Assembly (NCBI RefSeq): GCF_018199995.1
Contig: NZ_CP073579.1
Coordinates: 434,001-498,000 of the forward strand
Source: Photobacterium sp. GJ3
GTDB lineage: Bacteria > Pseudomonadota > Gammaproteobacteria > Enterobacterales > Vibrionaceae
Length of the DNA: 64,000 bases
Reading direction: 5' to 3'
Below are positions 47,224 through 55,589 of this stretch, piece after piece; position 1 is the stretch's first letter; the number at the start of each line of letters is the position of its first letter. Below the pieces are notes generated by a model, which saw nothing but the letters and a program-made list of their open reading frames with translations, made no database searches and had not been told where the DNA came from. Position numbers and translations under genes: made by a program.

Positions 47224-47649
47224 ATGGCTGAGTTTATCTCGATTTTTATGGCCGCATGTTTAATGCTGGTCTCTCTGATTCATGTTTACTGGGCCTTTGG
47301 GGGCCGGAAAGGGATATTCAATGCCATACCGGTCGAAGGCGGAGAACGGTCTTTTACGCCAGGGGCATTCATTACATTTGTGGTCGCATTCGGACTTTTC
47401 TTATTTTCTATTTTGTCATTATCTTTGGTCGGAATGATTCAGTTACCGCGATTCGTGACCCATTATCTTTCCGCTGCCGGGTTTATCGTCTCGGGAATAT
47501 TCTTCCTCAGATCGCTGGGCGATTTTCGGTTGGTCGGGTTCAGTAAAAAAGTGAAGGGAAGTGCGTTTGCGACCTGGGATAGCTGGGTTTATTCACCGCT
47601 TTGTTTGCTTCTTGGGGCAGGCTATTTTTATTTGTCTTTCATCAGGTAA
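47224..47649 (+). CDS. DUF3995-like integral membrane protein
   Basis: A 141-residue inner-membrane protein with four hydrophobic helices. The N-terminal LIHVYWAFGGRKG motif is characteristic of the DUF3995 family, whose function is unknown. It is six bases upstream of an FAD monooxygenase gene, so the two are probably cotranscribed. Whether it belongs to the biosynthetic locus is uncertain. Confidence 0.75.
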   Translation: MAEFISIFMAACLMLVSLIHVYWAFGGRKGIFNAIPVEGGERSFTPGAFITFVVAFGLFLFSILSLSLVGMIQLPRFVTHYLSAAGFIVSGIFFLRSLGDFRLVGFSKKVKGSAFATWDSWVYSPLCLLLGAGYFYLSFIR

Positions 47650-47655
47650 ACACGT

Positions 47656-48831
47656 ATGTCCGATCGCTTGCAGACACAACAAACGCTGATTATTGGTGCT
47701 GGGATAGGCGGTTTAACCCTTGCAAATCTTTTATCTCAAAAAAATTTACCATTCACGATTGCTGAAAAATCGGAGGAAATTCGTGCGGTGGGCGCTGGGA
47801 TTATCCTGCCGTCGAATGCCATGCGTATTTTGGATGTGTTGGGTCTTTCTCAGCAGATTGTGCAAAACGGACATGAAATACATCGATTTTCTATTCATTC
47901 CAAGCAGGGAAAGACGCTCAATCAAATTCAGGTCAATCATGCGGGTCAGGGGAGTGCTGTCGCCATTCCCCGCAGCTGTTTACATCAGCTTCTCGCGGAC
48001 GCAATTGAACCATCACAATTACATTTAGGGCATGGACTTGAATCCCTTCATCCGGTGGAAAAGTCTTGTGAATTTGAAAATGGATTGAAATGTCACTACG
48101 ACGTGCTGGTTGGTGCCGATGGGATTCGAAGCCGGGTCCGGGAACAGATTTTTGGCCAGGAACCGCTCAGGGATGCCCGACAGTTTTGTTTTCGGGGATT
48201 AGTGACTTTGCCTGATGCAGAAGGGCTTTCTCATCAGTTCTATGAACTTTGGGGGATTGGATTGCGTTTTGGTTTTGTCAGAGTCAATGCGGCACAATTT
48301 TACTGGTATGCGACCTTGTCTGAGTTGCCAGCTCAGATGGTATCAGACCGACCCATTGAGATGTTGCGGAAAGTCTTTTCGGATTGGTGGTGGCCAGTGA
48401 AAAGCTTGCTGGATGCGCAACAGGAAGACGCGTTGATCGAAACGCCATTGTTTGACCGGAAACCAAAGCAACAATGGCATAACGACAACGGTGTGGTGCT
48501 GCTCGGGGATGCGATCCATCCAATAACGCCAAATCTTGGTCAAGGCGCAGCCATGGCTATTGAAAGTGCTTACAGTCTGGCCGAAGCGATTGCGGAGAAT
48601 CCGGTATCTCCAGACTTTTCATCTTATGTCCATGCACGCCGAAATCGCACTGCGATGATTAATCAACAATCCTGGATGATTGGGCAGTTAGCCAATATCC
48701 GGCACCCGATGCTGTGTCGGCTGAGGGAAATGGCAATGAGTCTGGCAACGGACCGGATCGCAACGGCGCAATACCGAAAGATGATTAATTGGTTCCCGGA
48801 CTCTCTGGCTGCAGGTTGTTCCAAGCCTTAA
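47656..48831 (+). CDS. FAD-dependent aromatic-ring hydroxylase-like monooxygenase
   Basis: A 391-residue class A flavin monooxygenase (PHBH/salicylate-hydroxylase-like). It has the FAD motif IIGAGIGGLTLANLL, the DG motif GADGIRSRVRE and GDAIHPITPNLGQGAAMAIE, which binds FAD near the C-terminus. Relatives hydroxylate aromatic or polyene-related compounds with NAD(P)H and O2. No pathway genes for aromatic catabolism are next to it, so a tailoring role for the product of the upstream operon is possible but not shown. Confidence 0.85.
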   Translation: MSDRLQTQQTLIIGAGIGGLTLANLLSQKNLPFTIAEKSEEIRAVGAGIILPSNAMRILDVLGLSQQIVQNGHEIHRFSIHSKQGKTLNQIQVNHAGQGSAVAIPRSCLHQLLADAIEPSQLHLGHGLESLHPVEKSCEFENGLKCHYDVLVGADGIRSRVREQIFGQEPLRDARQFCFRGLVTLPDAEGLSHQFYELWGIGLRFGFVRVNAAQFYWYATLSELPAQMVSDRPIEMLRKVFSDWWWPVKSLLDAQQEDALIETPLFDRKPKQQWHNDNGVVLLGDAIHPITPNLGQGAAMAIESAYSLAEAIAENPVSPDFSSYVHARRNRTAMINQQSWMIGQLANIRHPMLCRLREMAMSLATDRIATAQYRKMINWFPDSLAAGCSKP

Positions 48832-48942
48832 GATGTCTGACAGAACCTGAACCGAATTCATCATTCTTGAAAGACACCTGATTCTGAAACAGTTTTCGTT
48901 CATAATCTGCTGCCAGTAGGAAATGGGTAGATGGAGCGAACC

Positions 48943-49980
48943 ATGATATCGGCAATCTTGTTGGCAGGTATGATACAAAGCTTGATGCTGAGTGTGTTTC
49001 TGGTTGGAAAGAGCAAGACGCAACCCTTGTTCTGGTCGCTTGCAATGATTCATCTGTGTTTTGCTCTGGATCTGAGTTTGGTGATGGCGTGGCAGGAGCA
49101 CTGGGTCTCATCACGATGGAACATGATGTGGCCGCTGCTTTATCCGGTCTTGTTTTATTTGTTTATACGGCAGTGTTTAACCGACATCAAGTTGGCCTGG
49201 CGGGATGGCGTCCATTTTCTCCCACTGTTTACGATGAGCCTCATTTGTATTGATTTAATCATGTCACCGGCAAATACCTTGCTCACGACAAGGCATGTAT
49301 TGATTGCCTTCTGTCTGGTGGTGTTTTATCTGGGCTATTGTTTGGCGGGAATGCGTTTGGTCTGGCGATATCAAATCCGGCAGAGCACGTATCAAGCGAA
49401 TCTTTCAAATGCGAACGTCACGGTATTATGGGGCATGTGCGGCAGTCTGCTGCTGGCATTGATCATGGTGTTACCGCAAGCCACGCTGAATCCTGGTGTA
49501 CCGTTGCCGTATCTCGCAGTCTCTTTGCTGCTTTTTGTCATCACTTGCGCGTTACTCCTTCGCCCAGAGTTGCTTCATTTTGAAGTCTGGGCGGAATCGG
49601 TTGTTGAAACGGTACCTTTACAACCTGATGAAGTGATGACGGCACTCAGTCAGGACATTCTCCAGCTCATGGACAGTCAGCAATACTTTCTGAAACCTGA
49701 ACTCAGTCTGGCGTCGTTAGCCGCTGAAATTGGGGTGAAACCTTATCTGCTGAGTCAGGTGCTGAATCAGGTCATGGGAATGAATTTCTACGATTTAGTG
49801 AATCGTCGACGTATTGCGTATGTCTGTGCGCGGATGGAAAAACAGCCATCAAAGGCAGTATTGGCTCTGGCATTCGAAGCAGGATTCAACTCGAAATCAA
49901 CCTTCAATGCAGCTTTTAAAAAATATCAGTCGTGTACGCCATCACAGTATAAAACCCGGTTGAAAGGTGCGAATTCGTGA
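48943..49980 (+). CDS. AraC family regulator with multi-helix membrane domain
   Basis: A 345-residue regulator. The first 200 or so residues contain about six or seven hydrophobic helices (MISAILLAGMIQSLMLSVFL onwards), and the C-terminal 100 form the AraC DNA-binding domain with SLASLAAEIGVKPYLLSQVL and ALAFEAGFNSKSTFNAAFKK. This is the architecture of membrane-bound AraC regulators. ATG 48943 has GGAG seven bases before; ATG 48931 in frame is an alternative. It is on the same strand as the monooxygenase, 111 bases later, and could sense an envelope or hydrophobic signal for the whole locus. Confidence 0.85.
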   Translation: MISAILLAGMIQSLMLSVFLVGKSKTQPLFWSLAMIHLCFALDLSLVMAWQEHWVSSRWNMMWPLLYPVLFYLFIRQCLTDIKLAWRDGVHFLPLFTMSLICIDLIMSPANTLLTTRHVLIAFCLVVFYLGYCLAGMRLVWRYQIRQSTYQANLSNANVTVLWGMCGSLLLALIMVLPQATLNPGVPLPYLAVSLLLFVITCALLLRPELLHFEVWAESVVETVPLQPDEVMTALSQDILQLMDSQQYFLKPELSLASLAAEIGVKPYLLSQVLNQVMGMNFYDLVNRRRIAYVCARMEKQPSKAVLALAFEAGFNSKSTFNAAFKKYQSCTPSQYKTRLKGANS

Positions 49981-50062
49981 ATTCGGACGTCTGATTCACT
50001 TATCCGGACGCTTTTTCAGGGTGGCTTCTTCATGCTGGACTTCCAGAAAAAAGGAGAAGCAC

Positions 50063-51205
50063 ATGAAATTGAAACCGATTTATCAAGCCTTATGGCTGTC
50101 TGTGTTTGTGGGGTTGACCGGGTGTGATTCAGAGGATTCCCCCGCAGAAACAACAGTGACAGAACCCGTGGCGGAACATGTTTATCCCGCACCGGGAGGC
50201 CAGTATCAGGTCGGGGTGAAAACGATCGATATTCTGGATGCCGGGCCAGATGGCATGAGCCCGGTGCCCCATGAAACACGCCGATTGCCGATCAAAGTGT
50301 TTTATCCCACGAAGGAAAAAACCGGCACCTATCAGCGTTACTTTGATTCGTGGGGTCATCAGGTCGCGTTTCTGGAAAAGAATCGGCCTCAGGGCGCACC
50401 AATCCACCCGAATCAGTTTGATTTACAGGGCATTCAGTCCTGGTCGCAGGGGGATGTCGCGATAGCCGAGGCGGAATCAGGCCAGGGCTGGCCAATCTTA
50501 TTCTATTCCCACGGTGCTTTGTTATTTGAAGTGGATAATACGGAGCTTTTGGAAGATCTGGCCAGCCGGGGTTATGTCGTCGTTTCAATCAATCATCCCT
50601 ATATTGCCGGTGCCGCCAGTTTTCAGGACGGCAGTGTCGTGAACGTCTATTTGCCGGAAGGGACGTCGAATGTGAGAACCGAGAAAGGTTCAGCTTATTT
50701 TAACGAGGTCGTGGCACCGCAGATTACCCATGATGTGATTTATGTTTATCAGTGGTTGTCCTGGCATCAGGAAATCTTTGACTATCAGTTGGATGACACC
50801 AGAATCGGGACGCTGGGTTACAGTCTGGGTGGTTCGGCAGCAATGAACAGCTGTGCTCAAATTGCAGCCTGTGCTGCCAGTGCAAATATGGACGGACTGT
50901 TGCTCGGAGACATTCGTTTTCAGCCGCTGAATAAGCCTTTATTGTTGCTCCAGACACCGGAGCAGGAGTTATCGGATGCATTTGCAGACAATGGTCATGA
51001 TACTTTCCTGCTCACAATAGAGAAAACCACGCATCAGGATTTCATGGATCAAAATCGCTGGGTACTGGGTTATCCTTCTCAGATTGACATTGATCAGATA
51101 CATGCCATCAAGAAACAAAGTATGGTGACTTTTTTTGATCATTATCTGAAAGGGGGGGATGTTCTTTGGCCGGAATATGAAGGCTTAACACTGGCGGAGA
51201 AATAA
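50063..51205 (+). CDS. Lipoprotein alpha/beta hydrolase (PAF-acetylhydrolase-like)
   Basis: A 380-residue predicted lipoprotein. The signal ends at the lipobox LTGCD. The catalytic domain starts with LPIKVFYPT, has the oxyanion region FYSHGALLFE and the nucleophile Ser in LGYSLGGSAAMN; the late His is probably in KTTHQDFMDQ. This is the pattern of bacterial PAF-acetylhydrolase/dienelactone-hydrolase-like proteins. ATG 50063 has AAGGAG; the frame runs upstream into the AraC gene. Substrate unknown, probably a lipid or ester in the periplasm. Confidence 0.8.
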   Translation: MKLKPIYQALWLSVFVGLTGCDSEDSPAETTVTEPVAEHVYPAPGGQYQVGVKTIDILDAGPDGMSPVPHETRRLPIKVFYPTKEKTGTYQRYFDSWGHQVAFLEKNRPQGAPIHPNQFDLQGIQSWSQGDVAIAEAESGQGWPILFYSHGALLFEVDNTELLEDLASRGYVVVSINHPYIAGAASFQDGSVVNVYLPEGTSNVRTEKGSAYFNEVVAPQITHDVIYVYQWLSWHQEIFDYQLDDTRIGTLGYSLGGSAAMNSCAQIAACAASANMDGLLLGDIRFQPLNKPLLLLQTPEQELSDAFADNGHDTFLLTIEKTTHQDFMDQNRWVLGYPSQIDIDQIHAIKKQSMVTFFDHYLKGGDVLWPEYEGLTLAEK

Positions 51206-51307
51206 AGGGCTGTCACTTTCAGTGGGCATAAGTCGAAGGTTTTGAAGAAAAGGCAGCGACAATATTTTTAATTGCATTCTGAAATTTCTTCTGACAAAAA
51301 ATTCCAC

Positions 51308-51394
51308 ATGATGAAAATGAAATTAATGCCTCAACTGGCCATGCCAGTTTCACAAACCACCACCACTGAAACCAGCAGGTTGTTCGGGGGGTAG
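51308..51394 (+). CDS. Threonine-codon-rich leader peptide
   Basis: A 28-codon open frame starting at tandem ATGs (51308 or 51311; 51317 is also possible) and ending at TAG 51392-51394. Near its middle it contains four consecutive Thr codons, then Glu and Thr (QTTTTETS), and a terminator follows 19 bases after the stop. This is the structure of attenuator leader peptides that measure charged tRNA-Thr, as in the thr operon of enterobacteria. The downstream gene is a decayed threonyl-tRNA synthetase paralogue, which fits Thr sensing. A small hairpin AACTGGC/GCCAGTT (51333-51349) lies inside it. The RBS is weak. Confidence 0.7.
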   Translation: MMKMKLMPQLAMPVSQTTTTETSRLFGG

Positions 51395-51413
51395 GTGCGA
51401 TACAAGTTTTTTA

Positions 51414-51445
51414 AACCCTCTGAGCGATTCGTCAGAGGGTTTTTT
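51414..51445 (+). terminator. Intrinsic terminator / attenuator of the thrS-like gene
   Basis: Perfect 10-bp stem AACCCTCTGA / TCAGAGGGTT with an eight-base loop, ending in a run of Ts through 51445. It lies between the Thr leader peptide and the thrS-like gene at 51505. The G-rich GGGGGGT at 51386-51392 could pair with ACCC of the stem and act as anti-terminator, but this is not verified. Confidence 0.82.
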
Positions 51446-51504
51446 CATGCCTGCATCCGCGTTTCGCTCAGAGTTTCAATGAAGCTGATACAGGAAAGAG
51501 ACGC

Positions 51505-52288
51505 ATGAAAAATCATCGCGATATCACAGAACAACTCGATTTATTTCAATCAGAACCCCCATGGTCCAGGGATGATCTTTTGGCATCCGAATGGCTGGCG
51601 GTTATTTCAGAGTATTCAGGAACACATCCGCCAACTTTATCAGTTGCATGGGCTTCAGGAGGTTCGTACACCGCAGTTTCTGAAAAAAGATCTCTGGTAA
51701 ACATCTGGCCATTTATCAATGTTCAGTGAAAGCATATTCTTTGGCGGCGATCAGGAAAACGATCAGGATTATGCGCTCAAATCCATGTCATGTCCCGCAC
51801 ACATTTTACTATTTAAACGCGGTGTGCACAGTTACCGGGATATGCCTGTGAAATTGTTTGAGTTCGGGCTGGTGCACCGCAACGAATCCTCCGGATCATT
51901 GAATGGTTGCCTGCGTTTACGTCAGTTCACTCAGGATGATGCCCATGTATTTTGTGCCTGGTCTCAGGCTCGGGATGAGGTGAGACATTTTCTGAGTCGG
52001 GCTCAGCTTGTCTATCGCCAGTATGGTTATCCGCAGTTGTCCGTCAAAATCTCCACGCAGCATTTGGCAATGATTCAGTCCGCTGGGTTGCACGTTATCT
52101 CGGACCAGAGCAACAGTAGTGTTGCCCGAATAATTAAACGATTCCACAAATTGAAAATTCCTAACATCCTGATTATCAGAGAAAAGGAAATCAAAAATGC
52201 ACAAGTCGCACTTCGGCGCGGGAAGCAGGTAACAGCGGTGCAGCGATCGGATTTGGTGGCGATGTTGCTTGAGAAAAGGATCATGTAA
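51505..52288 (+). pseudogene. Decayed threonyl-tRNA synthetase paralogue (catalytic domain remnant)
   Basis: The first frame starts NHRDITEQLDLFQSEP, the usual beginning of the ThrRS catalytic domain, so the TGS and editing domains are missing. After CCCCC at 51551-51555 the frame breaks: with one C less it reads GPGMIFWHPNGW and HGLQEVRTPQFLKKDLW, then a TAA stop where other ThrRSs have Gln (WQTSGH). The second open part, from MFSESIFF, has motif 2 (HRNESSGSLNG) and FTQDDAHVFC. About 140 residues including motif 3 are then absent and the anticodon-binding end follows (IKRFHKLKIPNILIIREKEI). Three independent lesions make it a true pseudogene. An RBS and start are still present. Confidence 0.85.
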
Positions 52289-52491
52289 AAATGCATGTGA
52301 GCCGTTCCCGTTGCAGGAAAATATGTCGCGGGGCGGAAATTATCCATGAATAGATATCAGGCGTTGTGTTTTTGAACGGGTGACTTTAAATGATGAAGCA
52401 TTGGTTTCGAATATCAATCATTTGAGGTGATATGGCAGACTTTTTCTGTGTTCCGTGATTCAAATGATAAGGATGTAAAAATGGTATTGAT

Positions 52492-53139
52492 ATGGCATGT
52501 CAGTTCACTGAAAAAGACAAAAAATCGATTCAGAAGTTTCAAACATTAGACTGGCAGAATCTTCGAAGTCATCATTCGAAAGTTCTAACACCGGACCAAA
52601 AGTTTTTCCGTCTACAGTATGGTTCACATGGCGGAAATCACGTCTACTTTAATAGGAATGGGAAAGAGACTCGATTTGGGCTCTGCCAGGAAAAAGTTGG
52701 TACGATGTATGTTTCTTTGCATGAAATGACTGCAATGAAGGAAGTCTTCCAGAATGTATTTGCATTAACTGAAGTCGATCTCAGGCAGTATTTTATGGGT
52801 GAAATTCAGCTTAAACAAACGTTGAGTGTGCTTGATACAACGATTTTACTGGCACGTTCAAACGTGAAACTCCATGAGTTAACCTCACCCAATCGTCACG
52901 TCACACAAATGCTGGCAAAGTGGGCCTATCGCGCTGGCTTCGATGGGATTGAGTTTTTGAGTAATGTCACAGGAAAAAACTGTTGGGCGCTCTGGGCCGA
53001 TACTCAGAAATATACAGTCGCAGGAATAGGCCTTGCAGAAACCGTAAAACAGACGGTATTGAGTGAACTGGTTATCGATGGGATTGATGCGATTGATGTT
53101 CTGATAGAACAGTTGAATATCTCAGTGGAGGCCACCTAA
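52492..53139 (+). CDS. RES-domain toxin-like protein
   Basis: A 215-residue protein. RES family hallmarks are KFFRLQYG near residue 38, then R and Y/E in TRFGLCQEKVGTMYVSLHE and MTAMKEVF, and the terminal S/N in FLSNVTGKNCWALW. RES toxins degrade NAD+ and are paired with Xre/ParS-type antitoxins. Here the antitoxin-like gene is convergent, 32 bases downstream, which is unusual. The start ATG 52492 lacks a strong RBS (AAGGATG is 20 bases upstream), so translation may be weak. Confidence 0.72.
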   Translation: MACQFTEKDKKSIQKFQTLDWQNLRSHHSKVLTPDQKFFRLQYGSHGGNHVYFNRNGKETRFGLCQEKVGTMYVSLHEMTAMKEVFQNVFALTEVDLRQYFMGEIQLKQTLSVLDTTILLARSNVKLHELTSPNRHVTQMLAKWAYRAGFDGIEFLSNVTGKNCWALWADTQKYTVAGIGLAETVKQTVLSELVIDGIDAIDVLIEQLNISVEAT

Positions 53140-53146
53140 ACCAACG

Positions 53147-53167
53147 GGGGAGAAAAGACCTCTCCCC
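53147..53167. terminator. Hairpin between convergent RES and antitoxin-like genes
   Basis: GGGGAGA / TCTCCCC 7-bp stem with a seven-base loop, followed by AATTTT on the + strand. It may end transcription from both sides. Confidence 0.6.
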
Positions 53168-53171
53168 AATT

Positions 53172-53873
53172 TTATGCCTGATCCGCAGTGCCATATAACT
53201 TTGCCAGTCTTTCAAGCTCTGTGAGGGCTTCATTCGGAACACCAACTTTCAGGAGTTGAGCAATCGTGTAGGGTTGTTGACCGTCGCAGATCCCTTGAAT
53301 GGGTTCATTTCTTACGGACAGAAAGAAAGAGTATTCCATTCGATCACTGAGCTGTTTCTCTTTCAGTATTTTCAGTAACTGGCCGACACCTTTGACAATG
53401 CCACGGTCTGAATTTTGATCAGTGGCCGTAAACTGAAAAGTTGGATAGACAAATTTATTGTCCATACTCAGCGCCAATAGTCTGCCTTCTTCACGCCAGG
53501 ATTTCATTGTTTGCCGGGTGACAGAGAGTAATTCTTGAGCCTGCTTTGCCGTGAGTACGCCACCATCATTTTTCACCTGCTGTGCAAACATTCTTTTGCT
53601 TTTCAGTCGGCGAAGTAACACTTTTTCTTCTTTGGTGAGTTGACCCAACACAGAAGCTATCGATTCATATTCAAGCACTTCCAGCATGAACAGACGATCA
53701 GAGTGGCTGAGTGTGTTAATTTCGATGTCTACGGCACCTGTTTTCATTGCGGTGATCACTCTGTCCAGTGCGTTTTGCATTCGCTGGGCCATCACCTCAA
53801 TCAGTTCCAGTTTGCTGATTTCTGTAAGCGCCTTTAGTTTCTGGGAATGAGATTCTGATGTCACTACTGCCAT
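53172..53873 (-). CDS. Antitoxin-like DNA-binding protein (partner of RES toxin)
   Basis: A 233-residue protein. Residues about 105-150 carry a helix-turn-helix (GGVLTAKQAQELLSVTRQT, MKSWREEGRLLAL), and the C-terminus (SFFLSVRNEPIQGICDGQQP, IAQLLKVGVPNEALTELERL) resembles the toxin-binding part of Xre/MbcA/ParS antitoxins. The N-terminal 100 residues are helical and of unknown role, making the protein longer than usual antitoxins. Divergent operator position is not available because it is convergent to the toxin. It probably represses its own promoter near 53900, where AT-rich repeats of TTTAC/GTAAA occur (53892-53982). Confidence 0.7.
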   Translation of the reverse strand: MAVVTSESHSQKLKALTEISKLELIEVMAQRMQNALDRVITAMKTGAVDIEINTLSHSDRLFMLEVLEYESIASVLGQLTKEEKVLLRRLKSKRMFAQQVKNDGGVLTAKQAQELLSVTRQTMKSWREEGRLLALSMDNKFVYPTFQFTATDQNSDRGIVKGVGQLLKILKEKQLSDRMEYSFFLSVRNEPIQGICDGQQPYTIAQLLKVGVPNEALTELERLAKLYGTADQA

Positions 53874-53889
53874 GCTCCGCTCCGTGATT

Positions 53890-53985
53890 ACAATTTACAT
53901 GGATTTATTTTAGTGTAAATAGTCATGTCAAGGCAAATTGTATCTGACCATTTACAGTAACTTTGTATGATGTAAATTGTAACCT
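53890..53985. promoter_or_regulatory. Repeated GTAAAT/ATTTAC words upstream of the antitoxin-like gene
   Basis: ATTTACA at 53890-53896, GTAAAT at 53914, ATTTACAG at 53951, and GTAAATTG at 53973 form direct and inverted copies within 95 bases before the gene. This is a plausible autoregulatory operator region for the DNA-binding protein encoded next to it. Confidence 0.45.
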
Positions 53986-54073
53986 TGAGGGCTGGCTGAT
54001 CTGAATACGCCTTTTTGAAGGCTGAACACAGGGCGGCCTTCTACAGGCCGCCTGTTGCTTGTAAGAGATTGAT

Positions 54074-55585
54074 TTATTTTATTTCACTGCCAATTTCCTG
54101 TGTCCGGTTCGAGTCTTCCGTGGGTGGCCCCGGCTGCGTGAAGGCCGCAATCACGGAAGTCGCACACCGGGAAGCATGCTCAACAATCAAGTCCAAAGCG
54201 CTGGTAAACAGGAAGTTACCGTTGGTAATTTCGCCTAAAGCAAACATGCTTGCGTGGGCGAATCCCCGGCTGTCCAGCACCTGATAAGTTTCGTTGAGGA
54301 TTTGTAAGCCACCATGCGGATGACAGCGTGCAAGTCCAGACGCAAACATCTGATTCAGTAATGGGGAGTCCGCCTGATTCAGATGACGGGCGTTGCCGGT
54401 GGCATACACAATCACATCATCGGGTGTCTCCGCATCTGAACCCATCTGATAACTGAGCTGGCCGGATTGAACGGCTGCCAGCAGTTTTTCCGCATTGACC
54501 TTCGGAATCGAAACCCGCAACGCCATCGCGTTGGACCAGTGCGTGTCCAATGCCCGCTCTTTTTCGGCGTCGGTCAGTTTCCGCCAGATGACATCCAGTG
54601 CCGCGTTTGCACTGTACAGAATTGCCTGCCAGCCCCGCGGCCCGCTGGCCCGTTGAATTTCATCCTGCAGGAAGCGCCCAAAGTCATGGACGGGTGGCGT
54701 CGGGAACCGGACAGACTCTGGCGTATCTTCAAAGTTCGCCCGATAGTGTCTCAGCTCTTGGTGGAACAGCAAGGCTAAATCAGCCAGCGTCAGTGTTTCA
54801 TAATGTTGTTCTATGTAGCGCTTGGATAAAAATTGGTTGCGGTATGCGCCTTGTGTGCCCCGGACACTCGGGAAGAATCCGCCTCTGGAGCGGAATCGGA
54901 TTTTCCCCTGGTGGCCACTTTCAAGGAGGCCGATTGCCATGTCGATGGCGCTGAGACGTGCGCCAACAATGGTGACATTATCTTGTGGATTAATTGCACG
55001 TACGACAGACCGCACAGGATAAGGGCTTGAAAAGACTTTATTTGCTGGTTGTGCGTTCTCCATGATTTTCGTGTGCGTCCCGCAGGCCAGAATGACGGCA
55101 TCAGCAAAATACTGGTGTCCGCATTCGGTTGAGATTGTATATCCGTCGGTGCCGGTATCCGGATGAATGGCGGCAGCTGAGGCAGCGACCGTGACGATGA
55201 ATATATTCTTTTCTGCGGCCTGCCGGATCACCCGGTGATAGCGATCCTGCATGTAACGCCCGAATAACGGACGGGGGGCGTAAGTGGATGCGCTGATGCT
55301 CAGATCAGGGAAGTCCGGCTGCCATTTGAACGGATACGCATTCAGCCACTGCATAAAATCCCCCGGCTGACCCGGTAAACCTGAGATCAGACCAGCCTGC
55401 GTATTGAGCAGATTCGAATGGCTGTCGTCTGCATAGGCATTGCCGACGCCCCAGACACTCTTTTTCTCCATGACCAGCAGAATAACATCCTGATTTTTCC
55501 GGGGTTGCCAATGCCGGGTAAATGCATCGATGAAAGCCAGTGAAGATGCGCCGCCACCAATCAACGTGAATGTAATACGTGCCAT
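54074..55585 (-). CDS. FAD/NAD(P)-binding oxidoreductase, last gene of the ATP-grasp operon
   Basis: A 503-residue flavoprotein with an N-terminal FAD fold FTLIGGGASSLAFIDAF and a second dinucleotide site VTIVGARLSAIDMAIGLLESG. The text NLLNTQAGLISGLPGQPGDF and VIVYATGNARHL follow the HpaF/FAD-NAD(P)-binding family (Pfam-type FAD_NAD_binding_9), which includes N-hydroxylase-like enzymes. ATG 55585 has GAGG upstream and the frame runs to 55600. Its start follows the MFS stop directly. Probably a tailoring oxidase of a small peptide made by the ATP-grasp ligase; function is inferred. Confidence 0.75.
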   Translation of the reverse strand: MARITFTLIGGGASSLAFIDAFTRHWQPRKNQDVILLVMEKKSVWGVGNAYADDSHSNLLNTQAGLISGLPGQPGDFMQWLNAYPFKWQPDFPDLSISASTYAPRPLFGRYMQDRYHRVIRQAAEKNIFIVTVAASAAAIHPDTGTDGYTISTECGHQYFADAVILACGTHTKIMENAQPANKVFSSPYPVRSVVRAINPQDNVTIVGARLSAIDMAIGLLESGHQGKIRFRSRGGFFPSVRGTQGAYRNQFLSKRYIEQHYETLTLADLALLFHQELRHYRANFEDTPESVRFPTPPVHDFGRFLQDEIQRASGPRGWQAILYSANAALDVIWRKLTDAEKERALDTHWSNAMALRVSIPKVNAEKLLAAVQSGQLSYQMGSDAETPDDVIVYATGNARHLNQADSPLLNQMFASGLARCHPHGGLQILNETYQVLDSRGFAHASMFALGEITNGNFLFTSALDLIVEHASRCATSVIAAFTQPGPPTEDSNRTQEIGSEIK

Positions 55586-55589
55586 CGTG

